This document shows, in pieces, positions 34,891 to 43,676 of a DNA stretch of 64,000 nucleotides (its first letter is position 1; every line of letters begins with the position of its first letter). The notes beneath the pieces are model-generated. The model searched no databases, was not told where the DNA came from, and saw only the letters and a list, made by a program, of their open reading frames with translations. The stretch covers positions 1 through 64,000 of the forward strand of contig JBEHYT010000012.1 of assembly GCA_048498035.1 (NCBI GenBank), in the 5' to 3' direction. The DNA is from CADEDV01 sp048498035. GTDB lineage: Bacteria; Bacteroidota; Bacteroidia; Chitinophagales; Chitinophagaceae. Position numbers and translations under genes: made by a program.

Positions 34891-36213
34891 ATGAAAGTAA
34901 TGAAATTTGGGGGCACCAGCGTGGGCAAACCGGAACGGATGCACCACATTGCAAACCTGGTCACCAAAGAAACAGAGCCGGCCATCGTTGTGCTGTCGGC
35001 TTTATCGGGCACAACAAACGCGCTTGTGGAAATTGGCGATCACATCGCCAAAGGCGATCGTACGCAGGCCAAGCAGGCCATTGATAAACTGGAAGCGCAC
35101 TACCAGGCTTTTATCCAGGAACTGGTAAAAAAACCGGAAGTGCTTGAAAAAGCAAAGTCGGTCATTGCGGAACATTTTGAGTTTCTCAATATCATCCTGA
35201 AAATATCATTCAGCGAAGCGCTTAATAAAGATATTCTTGCGCAAGGTGAATTACTGTCTACCAAACTTTTTTCCATTTATTTGGAAGAACAGGGCATCGC
35301 ACACGTGTTGCTGCCGGCGCTGGAGTTTATGACGATTGATGCCTATGATGAACCACAGATCGGCAGTATCAAAGTGAAATTATCGCAGCTGCTGCAACAA
35401 CATAGCGACAAGAAATTATTTGTAACGCAGGGGTATATCTGCCGCAATGCACGCGGTGAAGTAGACAACCTGAAACGCGGCGGCAGTGATTATTCCGCTT
35501 CGCTTATTGCCGCAGCCATCAATGCATCTGTATGCGAAATATGGACGGATATTGATGGAATGCATAATAATGATCCGCGGATCGTAAAGAGAACTGTGCC
35601 GGTGGAACAGATGAGTTTTGACGAAGCGGCGGAGCTGGCGTATTTCGGCGCCAAGATATTACACCCCGCTTCCATCTGGCCTGCACAAACCTATAAGATC
35701 CCGGTGAAGTTGCTCAACACTATGCAACCCGAAGCGAGGGGAACGCTGATTGAAGAAAAAGCAGGCAGCGTGGGCGTAAAAGCCGTTGCAGCAAAAGACA
35801 ATATTACTGCCATCCGCATCAAAAGCAGCCGAATGCTGCTGGCTTACGGTTTTCTCAGGAAGATATTCGAGGTGTTTGAAAAATACCGTACGCCCATTGA
35901 TATGATCACAACATCAGAAGTAGCCGTTTCACTTACGATCGATAACCAGCAATTCCTGAAAGAGATTGTAAAGGAACTGGAACCTTTCGGATCCGTTGAA
36001 GTAGACAGCAACCAGGCTATTATTTCGGTAGTTGGAAACGAAATCGCAAAGACCGAAGACATGATCAAAAAACTTTTCGGTTCTATCATGACAACCCCGG
36101 TACGTATGGTTAGCTATGGGGGAAGTCCACACAACGTATCCCTGCTGATACCGGCGGAATATAAGACGCAACTGTTGCAGCAACTGAACCGGGGAATGTT
36201 TGGACTGGAATAA
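34891..36213 (+). CDS. lysC: aspartate kinase
   Basis: A 440-residue monofunctional aspartokinase that phosphorylates aspartate, the first step to lysine, threonine, methionine and diaminopimelate. The signature MKVMKFGGTSVGKPERMHH is at the N-terminus. The amino-acid kinase domain continues with GGSDYSASLIAAAINA near 201-216 and EIWTDIDGMHNNDPRIV near 220-236. Two ACT domains follow from about 295 (DNITAIRIKSSRML; QAIISVVGNE), which usually give end-product feedback control. Strong promoter and Shine-Dalgarno are visible. The symbol lysC is a general one; thrA or dapG-type isoenzymes look similar. Confidence 0.94.
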   Translation: MKVMKFGGTSVGKPERMHHIANLVTKETEPAIVVLSALSGTTNALVEIGDHIAKGDRTQAKQAIDKLEAHYQAFIQELVKKPEVLEKAKSVIAEHFEFLNIILKISFSEALNKDILAQGELLSTKLFSIYLEEQGIAHVLLPALEFMTIDAYDEPQIGSIKVKLSQLLQQHSDKKLFVTQGYICRNARGEVDNLKRGGSDYSASLIAAAINASVCEIWTDIDGMHNNDPRIVKRTVPVEQMSFDEAAELAYFGAKILHPASIWPAQTYKIPVKLLNTMQPEARGTLIEEKAGSVGVKAVAAKDNITAIRIKSSRMLLAYGFLRKIFEVFEKYRTPIDMITTSEVAVSLTIDNQQFLKEIVKELEPFGSVEVDSNQAIISVVGNEIAKTEDMIKKLFGSIMTTPVRMVSYGGSPHNVSLLIPAEYKTQLLQQLNRGMFGLE

Positions 36214-36223
36214 AAAAAATACG

Positions 36224-36673
36224 ATGCAGGAACAAAGCAGACTTATTATCAGGCGGCCCGCGGGGTTAATGAATCGTATGCGGCCTTACCAGGTATGGAT
36301 TGACGGTGAAAAGAAAACCACTCTTGCCAACGGGCAGGCGGTGGAACTGTTGGTAGCGCCGGGCAGCCATACCATAACGCTGAAAATTAATTGGTGCAGC
36401 AGTAATACGGTAACCGTTGTTGCAACTGCTTCGCCCACTTACCTGAAAGTGGAGAGCGGACTTCGTTATTACTATTACCTGGTTGCGCTGTTGGTAGCAT
36501 CGTTTGGACTTTCCTTTTATTACCGGCTTATGCATTTGCCAAAGCCAACGTGGTTAAACCCGCTAAGCTGGATACTGGTTGCGCCAGCCTTTCTATACCT
36601 GTTTTATTACCTGACGCTGGGTCGCAAAAAATATTTAGTATTAACGGAAGATGACGGCTTTTCAGCACGATAA
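36224..36673 (+). CDS. small membrane protein with PEGA-like N-terminal domain
   Basis: A 149-residue protein. Residues 1-75 look like a PEGA-type beta domain (YQVWIDGEKKTTLANGQAVE, then VAPGSHTITLKINWC), followed by two membrane helices near 82-103 and 115-135. The role is unknown. ATG at 36224, 10 bp after the lysC stop, is preferred to an overlapping upstream frame start. It is in an operon-like position behind lysC, but a functional link is not implied. Confidence 0.72.
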   Translation: MQEQSRLIIRRPAGLMNRMRPYQVWIDGEKKTTLANGQAVELLVAPGSHTITLKINWCSSNTVTVVATASPTYLKVESGLRYYYYLVALLVASFGLSFYYRLMHLPKPTWLNPLSWILVAPAFLYLFYYLTLGRKKYLVLTEDDGFSAR

Positions 36674-36728
36674 AAAAAGCTCATCGTTGGGGGCATTGTT
36701 TCCTCCGCGCAGATCGTATCTTGGGGCC

Positions 36729-37949
36729 ATGAAGGCCCCATTTTTTTTAGTGCTGGTCCTATTAGCTTTCCCGGCACTGTCGCAGCAACAAATATCCGGG
36801 CACGTGGTAAATGAAGGCGATGGCAGCCCTATTGCCGGTTGCAGCGTTTTTATTGCCGGAAGTTCCCGCGGAACCGTGACGAATGCTTCGGGATATTTCG
36901 TGTTGGACAATGTGCCGACAGGCCGGCATGACCTGGTGGTAAGCAGTATTGGATACACTACATTTTCCTATTCTATTACAGAAACGATGCTTCCCCTGCG
37001 GCTCCTGGTAAAAATGGAAGTGAAGGCAAAGGAATTGCCGAATGTAGTGGTAGAGCCTTCTGTGCTGGAAGGTTGGGATAAATGGGGAAAGGCGTTTATG
37101 GATAATTTTATTGGTACGGCAGATAATGCTGCTTTCTGTAAGATCACAAATACCGGCACGCTCAGTTTTCGTTATTTTAAAAAAAGCAATCGGCTGGTAG
37201 CCTACGCGGATGAACCGGTGGAGATCGTAAACAAAGCGCTTGGCTATACCATCAAATACCAGCTTGAAAATTTTGAAGTCAATTTTTCAACCCGTACGGT
37301 TTTCTTTTCAGGCTATCCGTTGTTTGTTGACGATACCAGGGAAGGCAAGCAACCCCGGAAAAAATGGGTTTCCAACCGAAGCAAAGCCTATCACGGGTCT
37401 ATCACGCACTTCCTGGTAAGCCTTTATAACAATAACCTTACTGCCGAAGGTTTTGAGGTGCGAAGAATGACGCGCAAACCCAATCTCGAAAAAGAAAGAG
37501 TGCGGCAGGCGTATCGCAACCGGATGGTACGTACCACGAACAGTGAAGGAAAAACCATCGTAAGATCGGAGCCGCTGCCAGCCGATTCCCAACAATATTA
37601 TGAGCGGGTGATGCGACAACCGGATTTAATTGATTCAATCGGCAGTAGTATGCTCACGGCTGACAGCGTGTTGCTCCCGGCTGACGGGGGTGCTGTACGG
37701 TCCCTGCTGTTTGACAATTACCTCTACATTGTATATAAGAAGGAACTGGAGTCGCCGATGTACCTGCAGGCACAGATGGAAAACCGCAAGCCCTCTTTTC
37801 AGCGATCTATTTTAACGCTGGTTACCTATGAGCCTATTGTGTTTGATGCGCAGGGAAATTATTTTGATCCGCAAAACCTGCTATCGAGCTGGTACTGGGG
37901 GTGGAGTCAGAAAGTAGCCGATATGCTACCGTCTGATTACGAACCGTGA
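36729..37949 (+). CDS. exported CarboxypepD_reg-like domain protein
   Basis: A 406-residue exported protein with a signal peptide ending near PALSQQ. Residues about 20-100 form the CarboxypepD_reg-like Ig domain: ISGHVVNEGDGSPIAGCSVF, GTVTNASGYFVLDNVPTG. This domain usually starts SusC-type TonB receptors. Here the rest (about 110-406) is not a receptor barrel and matches no family I know; it resembles the carboxypeptidase-like regulatory proteins of Bacteroidota with an unknown C-terminal domain. ATG at 36729 gives the signal peptide. Its end overlaps the convergent plug-domain gene by 13 bp. Confidence 0.82.
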   Translation: MKAPFFLVLVLLAFPALSQQQISGHVVNEGDGSPIAGCSVFIAGSSRGTVTNASGYFVLDNVPTGRHDLVVSSIGYTTFSYSITETMLPLRLLVKMEVKAKELPNVVVEPSVLEGWDKWGKAFMDNFIGTADNAAFCKITNTGTLSFRYFKKSNRLVAYADEPVEIVNKALGYTIKYQLENFEVNFSTRTVFFSGYPLFVDDTREGKQPRKKWVSNRSKAYHGSITHFLVSLYNNNLTAEGFEVRRMTRKPNLEKERVRQAYRNRMVRTTNSEGKTIVRSEPLPADSQQYYERVMRQPDLIDSIGSSMLTADSVLLPADGGAVRSLLFDNYLYIVYKKELESPMYLQAQMENRKPSFQRSILTLVTYEPIVFDAQGNYFDPQNLLSSWYWGWSQKVADMLPSDYEP

Positions 37950-38422
37950 CGGGCCTGGTTATCAGATAGGCTGCTGTCTTCATCATTGGCGGGATAGGTA
38001 TATACAGCTATAGCGCCTGCACCACTCCCGAAGCCACCGTAAAAAGGTGTTTTAATCACTTTTATCATCGCGATATCTTCTACCGGTAACGTATTGAGAA
38101 AGTTTATCGATACCGGCATTTCATCCACAAACAAGCCGGGCACCTGTGCGCGCAAAAGCGGAATAGGAGTTCCATCGCGGGCAACTACCAGTTGCAGCCC
38201 TGCCACTCTTCCCTGTAGCCAGTTGAGGATATTGAGGTAGCCACTTGTGGTGGGGTCATTTTCCAGGTTAAAAATAGTGCCTTCTGCATACCGGAACAGG
38301 GGGCTGCAATATTGATTATTTAATTTTTCTGACGGGGAGAGCGTGCGGGCGCCGGAATAAGACTGTGCGCTGGTAAGAAGCGTTATCCCAAGCATTAGAT
38401 ATAGTAACCAAATCTTCTTCAT
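37937..38422 (-). CDS. stand-alone TonB-receptor plug domain protein
   Basis: A 161-residue exported protein (signal peptide to about residue 19). Residues about 60-150 look like a TonB-dependent receptor plug: LNILNWLQGRVAGLQLVV, then GLFVDEMPVS with INFLNTLPVEDIAMIKVIK, and GGFGSGAGAIAVYTY. In SusC proteins these lines stand before a large beta-barrel; here the protein ends after the plug. No barrel gene adjoins, so it may be a truncated receptor or an independent plug-fold protein. Intact signal peptide and stop argue against simple decay. Confidence 0.8.
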   Translation of the reverse strand: MKKIWLLYLMLGITLLTSAQSYSGARTLSPSEKLNNQYCSPLFRYAEGTIFNLENDPTTSGYLNILNWLQGRVAGLQLVVARDGTPIPLLRAQVPGLFVDEMPVSINFLNTLPVEDIAMIKVIKTPFYGGFGSGAGAIAVYTYPANDEDSSLSDNQARHGS

Positions 38423-38490
38423 TTTCTCAACCTCGATCTATTAAGTTACGAAATTTTTAGTTATGACGGTGTTAAGGCCGCCAATAAAAA

Positions 38491-38510
38491 AATCCCGCGC
38501 GAGCGGGATT
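38491..38510 (-). terminator. terminator of queA
   Basis: AATCCCGC and GCGGGATT form an 8-bp stem with a 4-base loop. On the minus strand it runs into TTTTTT, about 25 bp after the queA stop. Confidence 0.85.
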
Positions 38511-38535
38511 TTCTAAAATTATATGTAGTTGATTG

Positions 38536-39585
38536 TTAGATCACCAACAGCGCGTCGCCGTAGCTGAAGAAACGGTATTTATCCTTGATCGCTTTTTTAT
38601 ATGCTTCCATTGTCAATTCATATCCTGCAAATGCACAGGTCATGATCAAAAGGCTGGTCTTGGGAAGATGAAAATTGGTCACCAATGAATCTGCGATATT
38701 AAATTCATACGGCGGGTGGATGAACATATTGGTCCAACCCTCAGATGGTTTCAGCAGTTTTTGTGCGGTGAACGATGATTCCAGTGCGCGCATCGTTGTG
38801 GTGCCCACGGAACAGATACGGTGGCCGTATTCTTTGGCGCGGTTCACGATTTTACATGCTGTTTCGTCGATATGGTAATACTCAGCATCCATTTTATGCT
38901 TGCTGAGATCTTCCACTTCAATGGGGCGGAAGGTACCAAGACCGGTGTGCAGGGTTACTTCAGCAAAGCGAACGCCTTTAATTTCGAGGCGTTTGATCAG
39001 TTCCCGGCTAAAGTGCAAGCCGGCAGTGGGTGCAGCTACTGCACCTTCATGCTTGGCATATACGGTTTGGTAACGTTCTTTATCTTCTTCGTCGGGCTTG
39101 CGCTTGATATATTTTGGCAGGGGCGTTTCTCCCAGTTTCTCTAACTGGGCGCGAAACTCTTCGTCGGTGCCTTCCCACAAAAACCGGATGGTACGTCCGC
39201 GGCTGGTGGTATTGTCAATCACTTCGGCTACCAGGTCTTCCTGGTCGCCAAAATAAAGTTTGTTGCCAACACGGATTTTTCGGGCCGGGTCAACAATTAC
39301 ATCCCAGAGGCGGTTAGGCTTGTTCAATTCGCGAAGCAGGAACACCTCGATCTTGGCGCCGGTTTTTTCCTTACGGCCATACATACGGGCGGGGAATACT
39401 TTGGTATTATTAACAACAAATGTGTCTTTATCATCAAAATAATCGAGGATATCGCGGAAGTGTTTGTTTTCGATTTGTCCGGTGTGACGGTGAACTACCA
39501 TCATCCGGGCGTCTTCACGTTTTTTAGCGGGCGTTTGAGCAATAAGGTTAAGGGGGAGGTCGAAACGAAATTGTGAAAGCTTCAT
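38536..39585 (-). CDS. queA: S-adenosylmethionine:tRNA ribosyltransferase-isomerase
   Basis: A 349-residue enzyme, full length, that adds the ribosyl part of SAM to preQ1-tRNA to give epoxyqueuosine at wobble position 34. Typical blocks are MKLSQFRFDLPLNLIAQTPA at the start, VVNNTKVFPARMYGRK near 56-71, AAPTAGLHFSRELI near 186-199, and VGTTTMRALESSF near 260-272. The end FFSYGDALLVI is the family C-terminus. It is a single-gene unit with its own terminator. Confidence 0.96.
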   Translation of the reverse strand: MKLSQFRFDLPLNLIAQTPAKKREDARMMVVHRHTGQIENKHFRDILDYFDDKDTFVVNNTKVFPARMYGRKEKTGAKIEVFLLRELNKPNRLWDVIVDPARKIRVGNKLYFGDQEDLVAEVIDNTTSRGRTIRFLWEGTDEEFRAQLEKLGETPLPKYIKRKPDEEDKERYQTVYAKHEGAVAAPTAGLHFSRELIKRLEIKGVRFAEVTLHTGLGTFRPIEVEDLSKHKMDAEYYHIDETACKIVNRAKEYGHRICSVGTTTMRALESSFTAQKLLKPSEGWTNMFIHPPYEFNIADSLVTNFHLPKTSLLIMTCAFAGYELTMEAYKKAIKDKYRFFSYGDALLVI

Positions 39586-39828
39586 GAGTATTGCTGTTTT
39601 TTAACGGATCTCATGACACAAACCAGGTGAGGCGATGGCCTCAAACGGATCAAATCCGGCCTTACGGCGCCGGGCTTGGTCAGTACGATGACTTTTAAGG
39701 GCGCGAAAGTACGATTTTTTTGCCGCAAAACCTATTTTATTTTCGGCCTGGTTGGCTGAACCCGGCAACAGCAGCGGGTTTTTCGGGTTTCTACTGATAT
39801 TTATGCTTTTTCAAAGACCCTTGCATCT

Positions 39829-39836
39829 TACATTTG
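39829..39836 (+). promoter_or_regulatory. -7 promoter box of the TraB/GumN gene
   Basis: TACATTTG matches TAnnTTTG, with about 27 bp to the ATG at 39864. No clear TTTG at -33. Confidence 0.55.
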
Positions 39837-39863
39837 TTGCTACCACAAAAACCGCCTTCCATT

Positions 39864-42800
39864 ATGAAACGTGCGCTCCTTATCCTCCTTGTCTTGGTTT
39901 CCGCTTCAACATTTGCACAAACCGGCAAAACGACTGGCAAATACCAGAGCCTGTTGTGGCAGATCAGCGGCAACGGCCTCACAAAGCCTTCCTATCTTTT
40001 TGGTACTATGCATGTTAGCAGTAAGATGGCATTTCATCTTGCAGATTCCTTTTATCTCGGCATCCGGAATGCCGATGTGGTGGCCCTTGAAACCAACCCT
40101 GAATCCTGGCAGGAGGATATGGTAAATTATAATCTTCAGGATGGCGACGGCAGTGGCAATATGTTTAGTGCAATGTTCGTCGACAGGCCACGGGAATACC
40201 TGCGGCGGAGCACGTTGCAGTATTTCCCGTATGAAAGGCGTATTGAAAACGCGCTCGTTAGTAATCCAGCCAGCATTAACAACCTCTTGTACCGAACCTA
40301 TGGTAATGATGCAAGTGATTTTGAAGAAGACACCTATTTGGATATGTACATATACCAGTGTGGTAAGAAGTGGGGCAAGCAGGTTGCCGGCGTTGAGCGA
40401 TATGCAGAAAGCATGCGGCTGATGAAGGAAGCTTATGCGGATGCCGCCAATGACAAGAGCAGAAAGCAGCGGAATTATGATGTAGATGAAGACTATTCAG
40501 AGGATAAATTGCAGGAAGCATACCGCAATGGTAATCTTGACCGGCTGGACTCTATCAACAGGCTAAACAGTTTTTCTGAAGTATTTGATGAGAAATTCCT
40601 GTATCGTCGTAATGAAATACAGGCCGCGTCGATTGATTCTATACTGAAAACCAAACATTCTCTTTTTGTAGGTGTGGGTGCTGCACATTTACCGGGTAAG
40701 CGGGGTGTGATAGAATTGCTTCGCGCAAAAGGATATACGCTCCGGCCGGTATTAATGGGGGAGCGGGACAGCCGTCAGAAAGATGAAGTGGAAAAGATCC
40801 GTGTTCCCGTTACTTTCAAAACAGATACGGCGGAAGACCATTTTTATACAGTAGAAGTTCCTGGAAAACTCTATAACCTGGAAGAAGACAATTCTTACCA
40901 GCGCCAGTATGCCGATATGGCCAACGGAAGCTTTTACATGGTAACACGGGTGCTGACAAGTGCCTGGATGTGGGGAAAAGGACAGAAAGATGTAATGCAG
41001 CAGATCGACAGCCTGCTGTACGAAAATATTCCCGGGAAGATGATCAGCAAGAAGGCCATCAGCCGCAATGGTTACCCGGGCTTTGATATTACCAGCCGGA
41101 CCCGCCGCGGCGATCTTCAGCGCTATAATATTTTTGTAACGCCTTTTGAAGTACTCGTTTTTAAAATGAGCGGCAATGGTGATTACGTGGGTGGGGGTGA
41201 TGAAGCCGACCGGTTTTTCAGCAGCATCCAGTTGGAAGACTACAACTCCGCCAACAGTTGGCAGCCTTATACACCGGCATTTGGCGGCTTTACGGTACAG
41301 TTGCCCCATCAGCCTTATATTGGCAACGACGGCAGTTGGCTTTTTGATGCCGAGGATTCTGCGGGGAAAACACAATACAGGATCATCCGGTCCGACATAC
41401 ACAATTACAGCTTTGCAGAAGAAGATACATTTGATCTTGCACTACTGGACGAAAGTTTCGCCGCTTCGGAATTTATTGACCGGCAGGTGTCAAGAAAGCT
41501 AACAAATTTCAAGGGTTACCCGGCGTTGGATTGCCAGTACAAAGACAAAAAAGGACAGTTGTTCCAGGTGCGCTTCATTATCCAGGGACCGCATTATTAC
41601 GCTTTGGTAGCCCACGGCAAAAAAGAAACTACCCAGACCAAACAATTCTTTAATTCATTTAACCTGGTGCCTTTTATTTATCCTGTGGCCACTTTGCACA
41701 CCGATACATTATTACATTTTTCAGTGAAATCACCTGTATTTCCGGCGGCGGCAAAAGAAGATTTACCCAATGGTGCCAGGCGTTATTTAGACGACGACCA
41801 GGTGGAGTTATTTAATCTCTATAGGAACATGAGCCGCTCCATGCTCCTGAGTAATGACAGCACGGGGGAAAAAGTATATATTAGTTACTACCGCGTGCCG
41901 CGTTATTTTTATACTAAAGACAGTTCACTCCTGCAACGGGCAATGGGTAACCCCGGCTCATCCAAATGGATCGTAAAACAGGATGATACAGTGAAAAATG
42001 CAGACGGATTTGAGGTCAGGAATATGGCGGTTACCGATACCAATAGCAGCCGTCTCATCAAAGCTATATCATTCTACAAAAATGGTCAGCAGTGGGAAAT
42101 CGTATCACTTTCGGACACGCTTACTCCGCCCAGTGATTTTGTAAGGAACGTGTTCGCCAGTTTTCAGCCGCAGGATAGTGCAGGTACAAATCCGTTTGTA
42201 AGTAAGGCAAATTTGTTTTTTGATGACCTGGCCAGCACGGATTCAAGTATACACAAAAGGGCATTGCTGGGAAGCCTGATGGTCAACCTTGAAAACGAGG
42301 ATCTGCCACGTCTTAAACAGGCCATCAGCTCACTGTCGTGGAGTGAGAAAAATTACCTGAAATTAAAAGAAGGACTGGTTGCCAAGATGGGAACCATGTC
42401 TGACAGCACGGCTTCTGATTATCTGAAATCGATCTATTATGCTGCAGGTGATACTGTAGAATTGCAATACACCGCGCTGACAACGTTGCTGGCACAACAG
42501 ACCCGCTACTCTTATGGTGTTTTTCGCGATATCGTGACGGTAGACCCACCGGTGCTCACCGCCGGCGATAGCGACTTTAATCCTTATTTGAGCATTTTGC
42601 AATTTTCTCAACGAAATCGTGGGTTGAGCATGGGCGGGACAACGTTTATGGCAGGCTTATCCGACTCGCTGCCACTAACAAGAACGATTTTGCCAGACAT
42701 ACTACCGTTGATAAATGTGGATGATTACAAAAAGCCGGTGATGCAATTGCTGGCGCAAATGGTGGACAGTAGCCTGGTAAAAGCGTCCGATTATGAAAGC

Positions 42801-43676
42801 TATTTCACTAAGTTCCTGCTGGAAGCCAGGCAGGAGATGAAAAAGCAGTTGATCCAGGAAAAAACTGCTGCGATCCGGCGGGCAGAGAAAGGTAAAAAAG
42901 ATGAAGAGGATGATAATAATTACATGGACCGGATACTGATGGATGGCATCAATAATGGCACAGGCAATGACGATCTTGAATTGTATTCAAAGCTTCTGTT
43001 GCCATTTTGGGAAACACGCCCGGGCGTGCACACGCTGTTCGATCAGTTATTGGCATCTAATGATAAACAGCTTCGATACAATACGGCGATCTTATTATTA
43101 GAAGGGGAAAAGCCTGTTCCTGATTCAGTGCTGAAAGGTTATGCCGATAATGATCTGTTCCGATACCAATTGTATAGAGATTTGCGTGGTATGAAGCATC
43201 TCAACCGGTTCCCGGCCGCTTTTAATAACCCGCAGGACCTGGGCCGAAGCGAGTTGAAAAGCCTTTCCAGGTATACAAAGATTGACACCGTTGCGTTTGT
43301 CGACAAGCGTGCTGTCGAATTTAAAAACAAGAAAGGATTTATTTATTTCTTTAAATATAAATCGCGCAAGGATGATATGAGCTGGAAGTTAGCTACTGTA
43401 GGAATGGTTCCGGCAGATGGAAAAGAGTTTGAATACCAATTGCCAGAAGCTGAAGTAACGGAAACCACATATCCGCCGCTTTCTTCCTTACAAAGCAACC
43501 CGGCATCGGTATTTGATTTTACAGCACTTACTGATACAAAACTCGACGAAGCCGAACCGCTAGCCGACCAGATCACAAAATTGCTGAAGAAAACGCTTTA
43601 TGCGAAGCATAAAAGTGCAGCGCGGTTTTATGATGATCGTTCTTACAATAACGTGGAGACAGTTTCATTTGACTGA
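39864..43676 (+). CDS. very large TraB/GumN family protein
   Basis: A 1270-residue exported protein (signal peptide to about residue 20). Residues about 25-310 form a TraB/GumN domain: KPSYLFGTMHVSS near 42-54 (the GTxH motif), ALETNPESW near 78-86, and LFVGVGAAHLPGKRGVIELL near 265-284, followed by ELLRAKGY. The domain is thought to be metalloprotease- or erythromycin-esterase-like, but activity is not established. The remaining ~950 residues contain repeated beta-type blocks and, from about 780, helical repeat-like sequence. They match no family I recognise. TraB/GumN proteins are normally about 300 residues. Its stop directly abuts the convergent ABC gene. Confidence 0.88.
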   Translation: MKRALLILLVLVSASTFAQTGKTTGKYQSLLWQISGNGLTKPSYLFGTMHVSSKMAFHLADSFYLGIRNADVVALETNPESWQEDMVNYNLQDGDGSGNMFSAMFVDRPREYLRRSTLQYFPYERRIENALVSNPASINNLLYRTYGNDASDFEEDTYLDMYIYQCGKKWGKQVAGVERYAESMRLMKEAYADAANDKSRKQRNYDVDEDYSEDKLQEAYRNGNLDRLDSINRLNSFSEVFDEKFLYRRNEIQAASIDSILKTKHSLFVGVGAAHLPGKRGVIELLRAKGYTLRPVLMGERDSRQKDEVEKIRVPVTFKTDTAEDHFYTVEVPGKLYNLEEDNSYQRQYADMANGSFYMVTRVLTSAWMWGKGQKDVMQQIDSLLYENIPGKMISKKAISRNGYPGFDITSRTRRGDLQRYNIFVTPFEVLVFKMSGNGDYVGGGDEADRFFSSIQLEDYNSANSWQPYTPAFGGFTVQLPHQPYIGNDGSWLFDAEDSAGKTQYRIIRSDIHNYSFAEEDTFDLALLDESFAASEFIDRQVSRKLTNFKGYPALDCQYKDKKGQLFQVRFIIQGPHYYALVAHGKKETTQTKQFFNSFNLVPFIYPVATLHTDTLLHFSVKSPVFPAAAKEDLPNGARRYLDDDQVELFNLYRNMSRSMLLSNDSTGEKVYISYYRVPRYFYTKDSSLLQRAMGNPGSSKWIVKQDDTVKNADGFEVRNMAVTDTNSSRLIKAISFYKNGQQWEIVSLSDTLTPPSDFVRNVFASFQPQDSAGTNPFVSKANLFFDDLASTDSSIHKRALLGSLMVNLENEDLPRLKQAISSLSWSEKNYLKLKEGLVAKMGTMSDSTASDYLKSIYYAAGDTVELQYTALTTLLAQQTRYSYGVFRDIVTVDPPVLTAGDSDFNPYLSILQFSQRNRGLSMGGTTFMAGLSDSLPLTRTILPDILPLINVDDYKKPVMQLLAQMVDSSLVKASDYESYFTKFLLEARQEMKKQLIQEKTAAIRRAEKGKKDEEDDNNYMDRILMDGINNGTGNDDLELYSKLLLPFWETRPGVHTLFDQLLASNDKQLRYNTAILLLEGEKPVPDSVLKGYADNDLFRYQLYRDLRGMKHLNRFPAAFNNPQDLGRSELKSLSRYTKIDTVAFVDKRAVEFKNKKGFIYFFKYKSRKDDMSWKLATVGMVPADGKEFEYQLPEAEVTETTYPPLSSLQSNPASVFDFTALTDTKLDEAEPLADQITKLLKKTLYAKHKSAARFYDDRSYNNVETVSFD

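Noticed and set aside
38423..38490. Possible preQ1 riboswitch near queA
   Set aside because: This sequence is downstream of queA on its strand; no pseudoknot-type pattern was found upstream of the queA start near 39586-39700 either.
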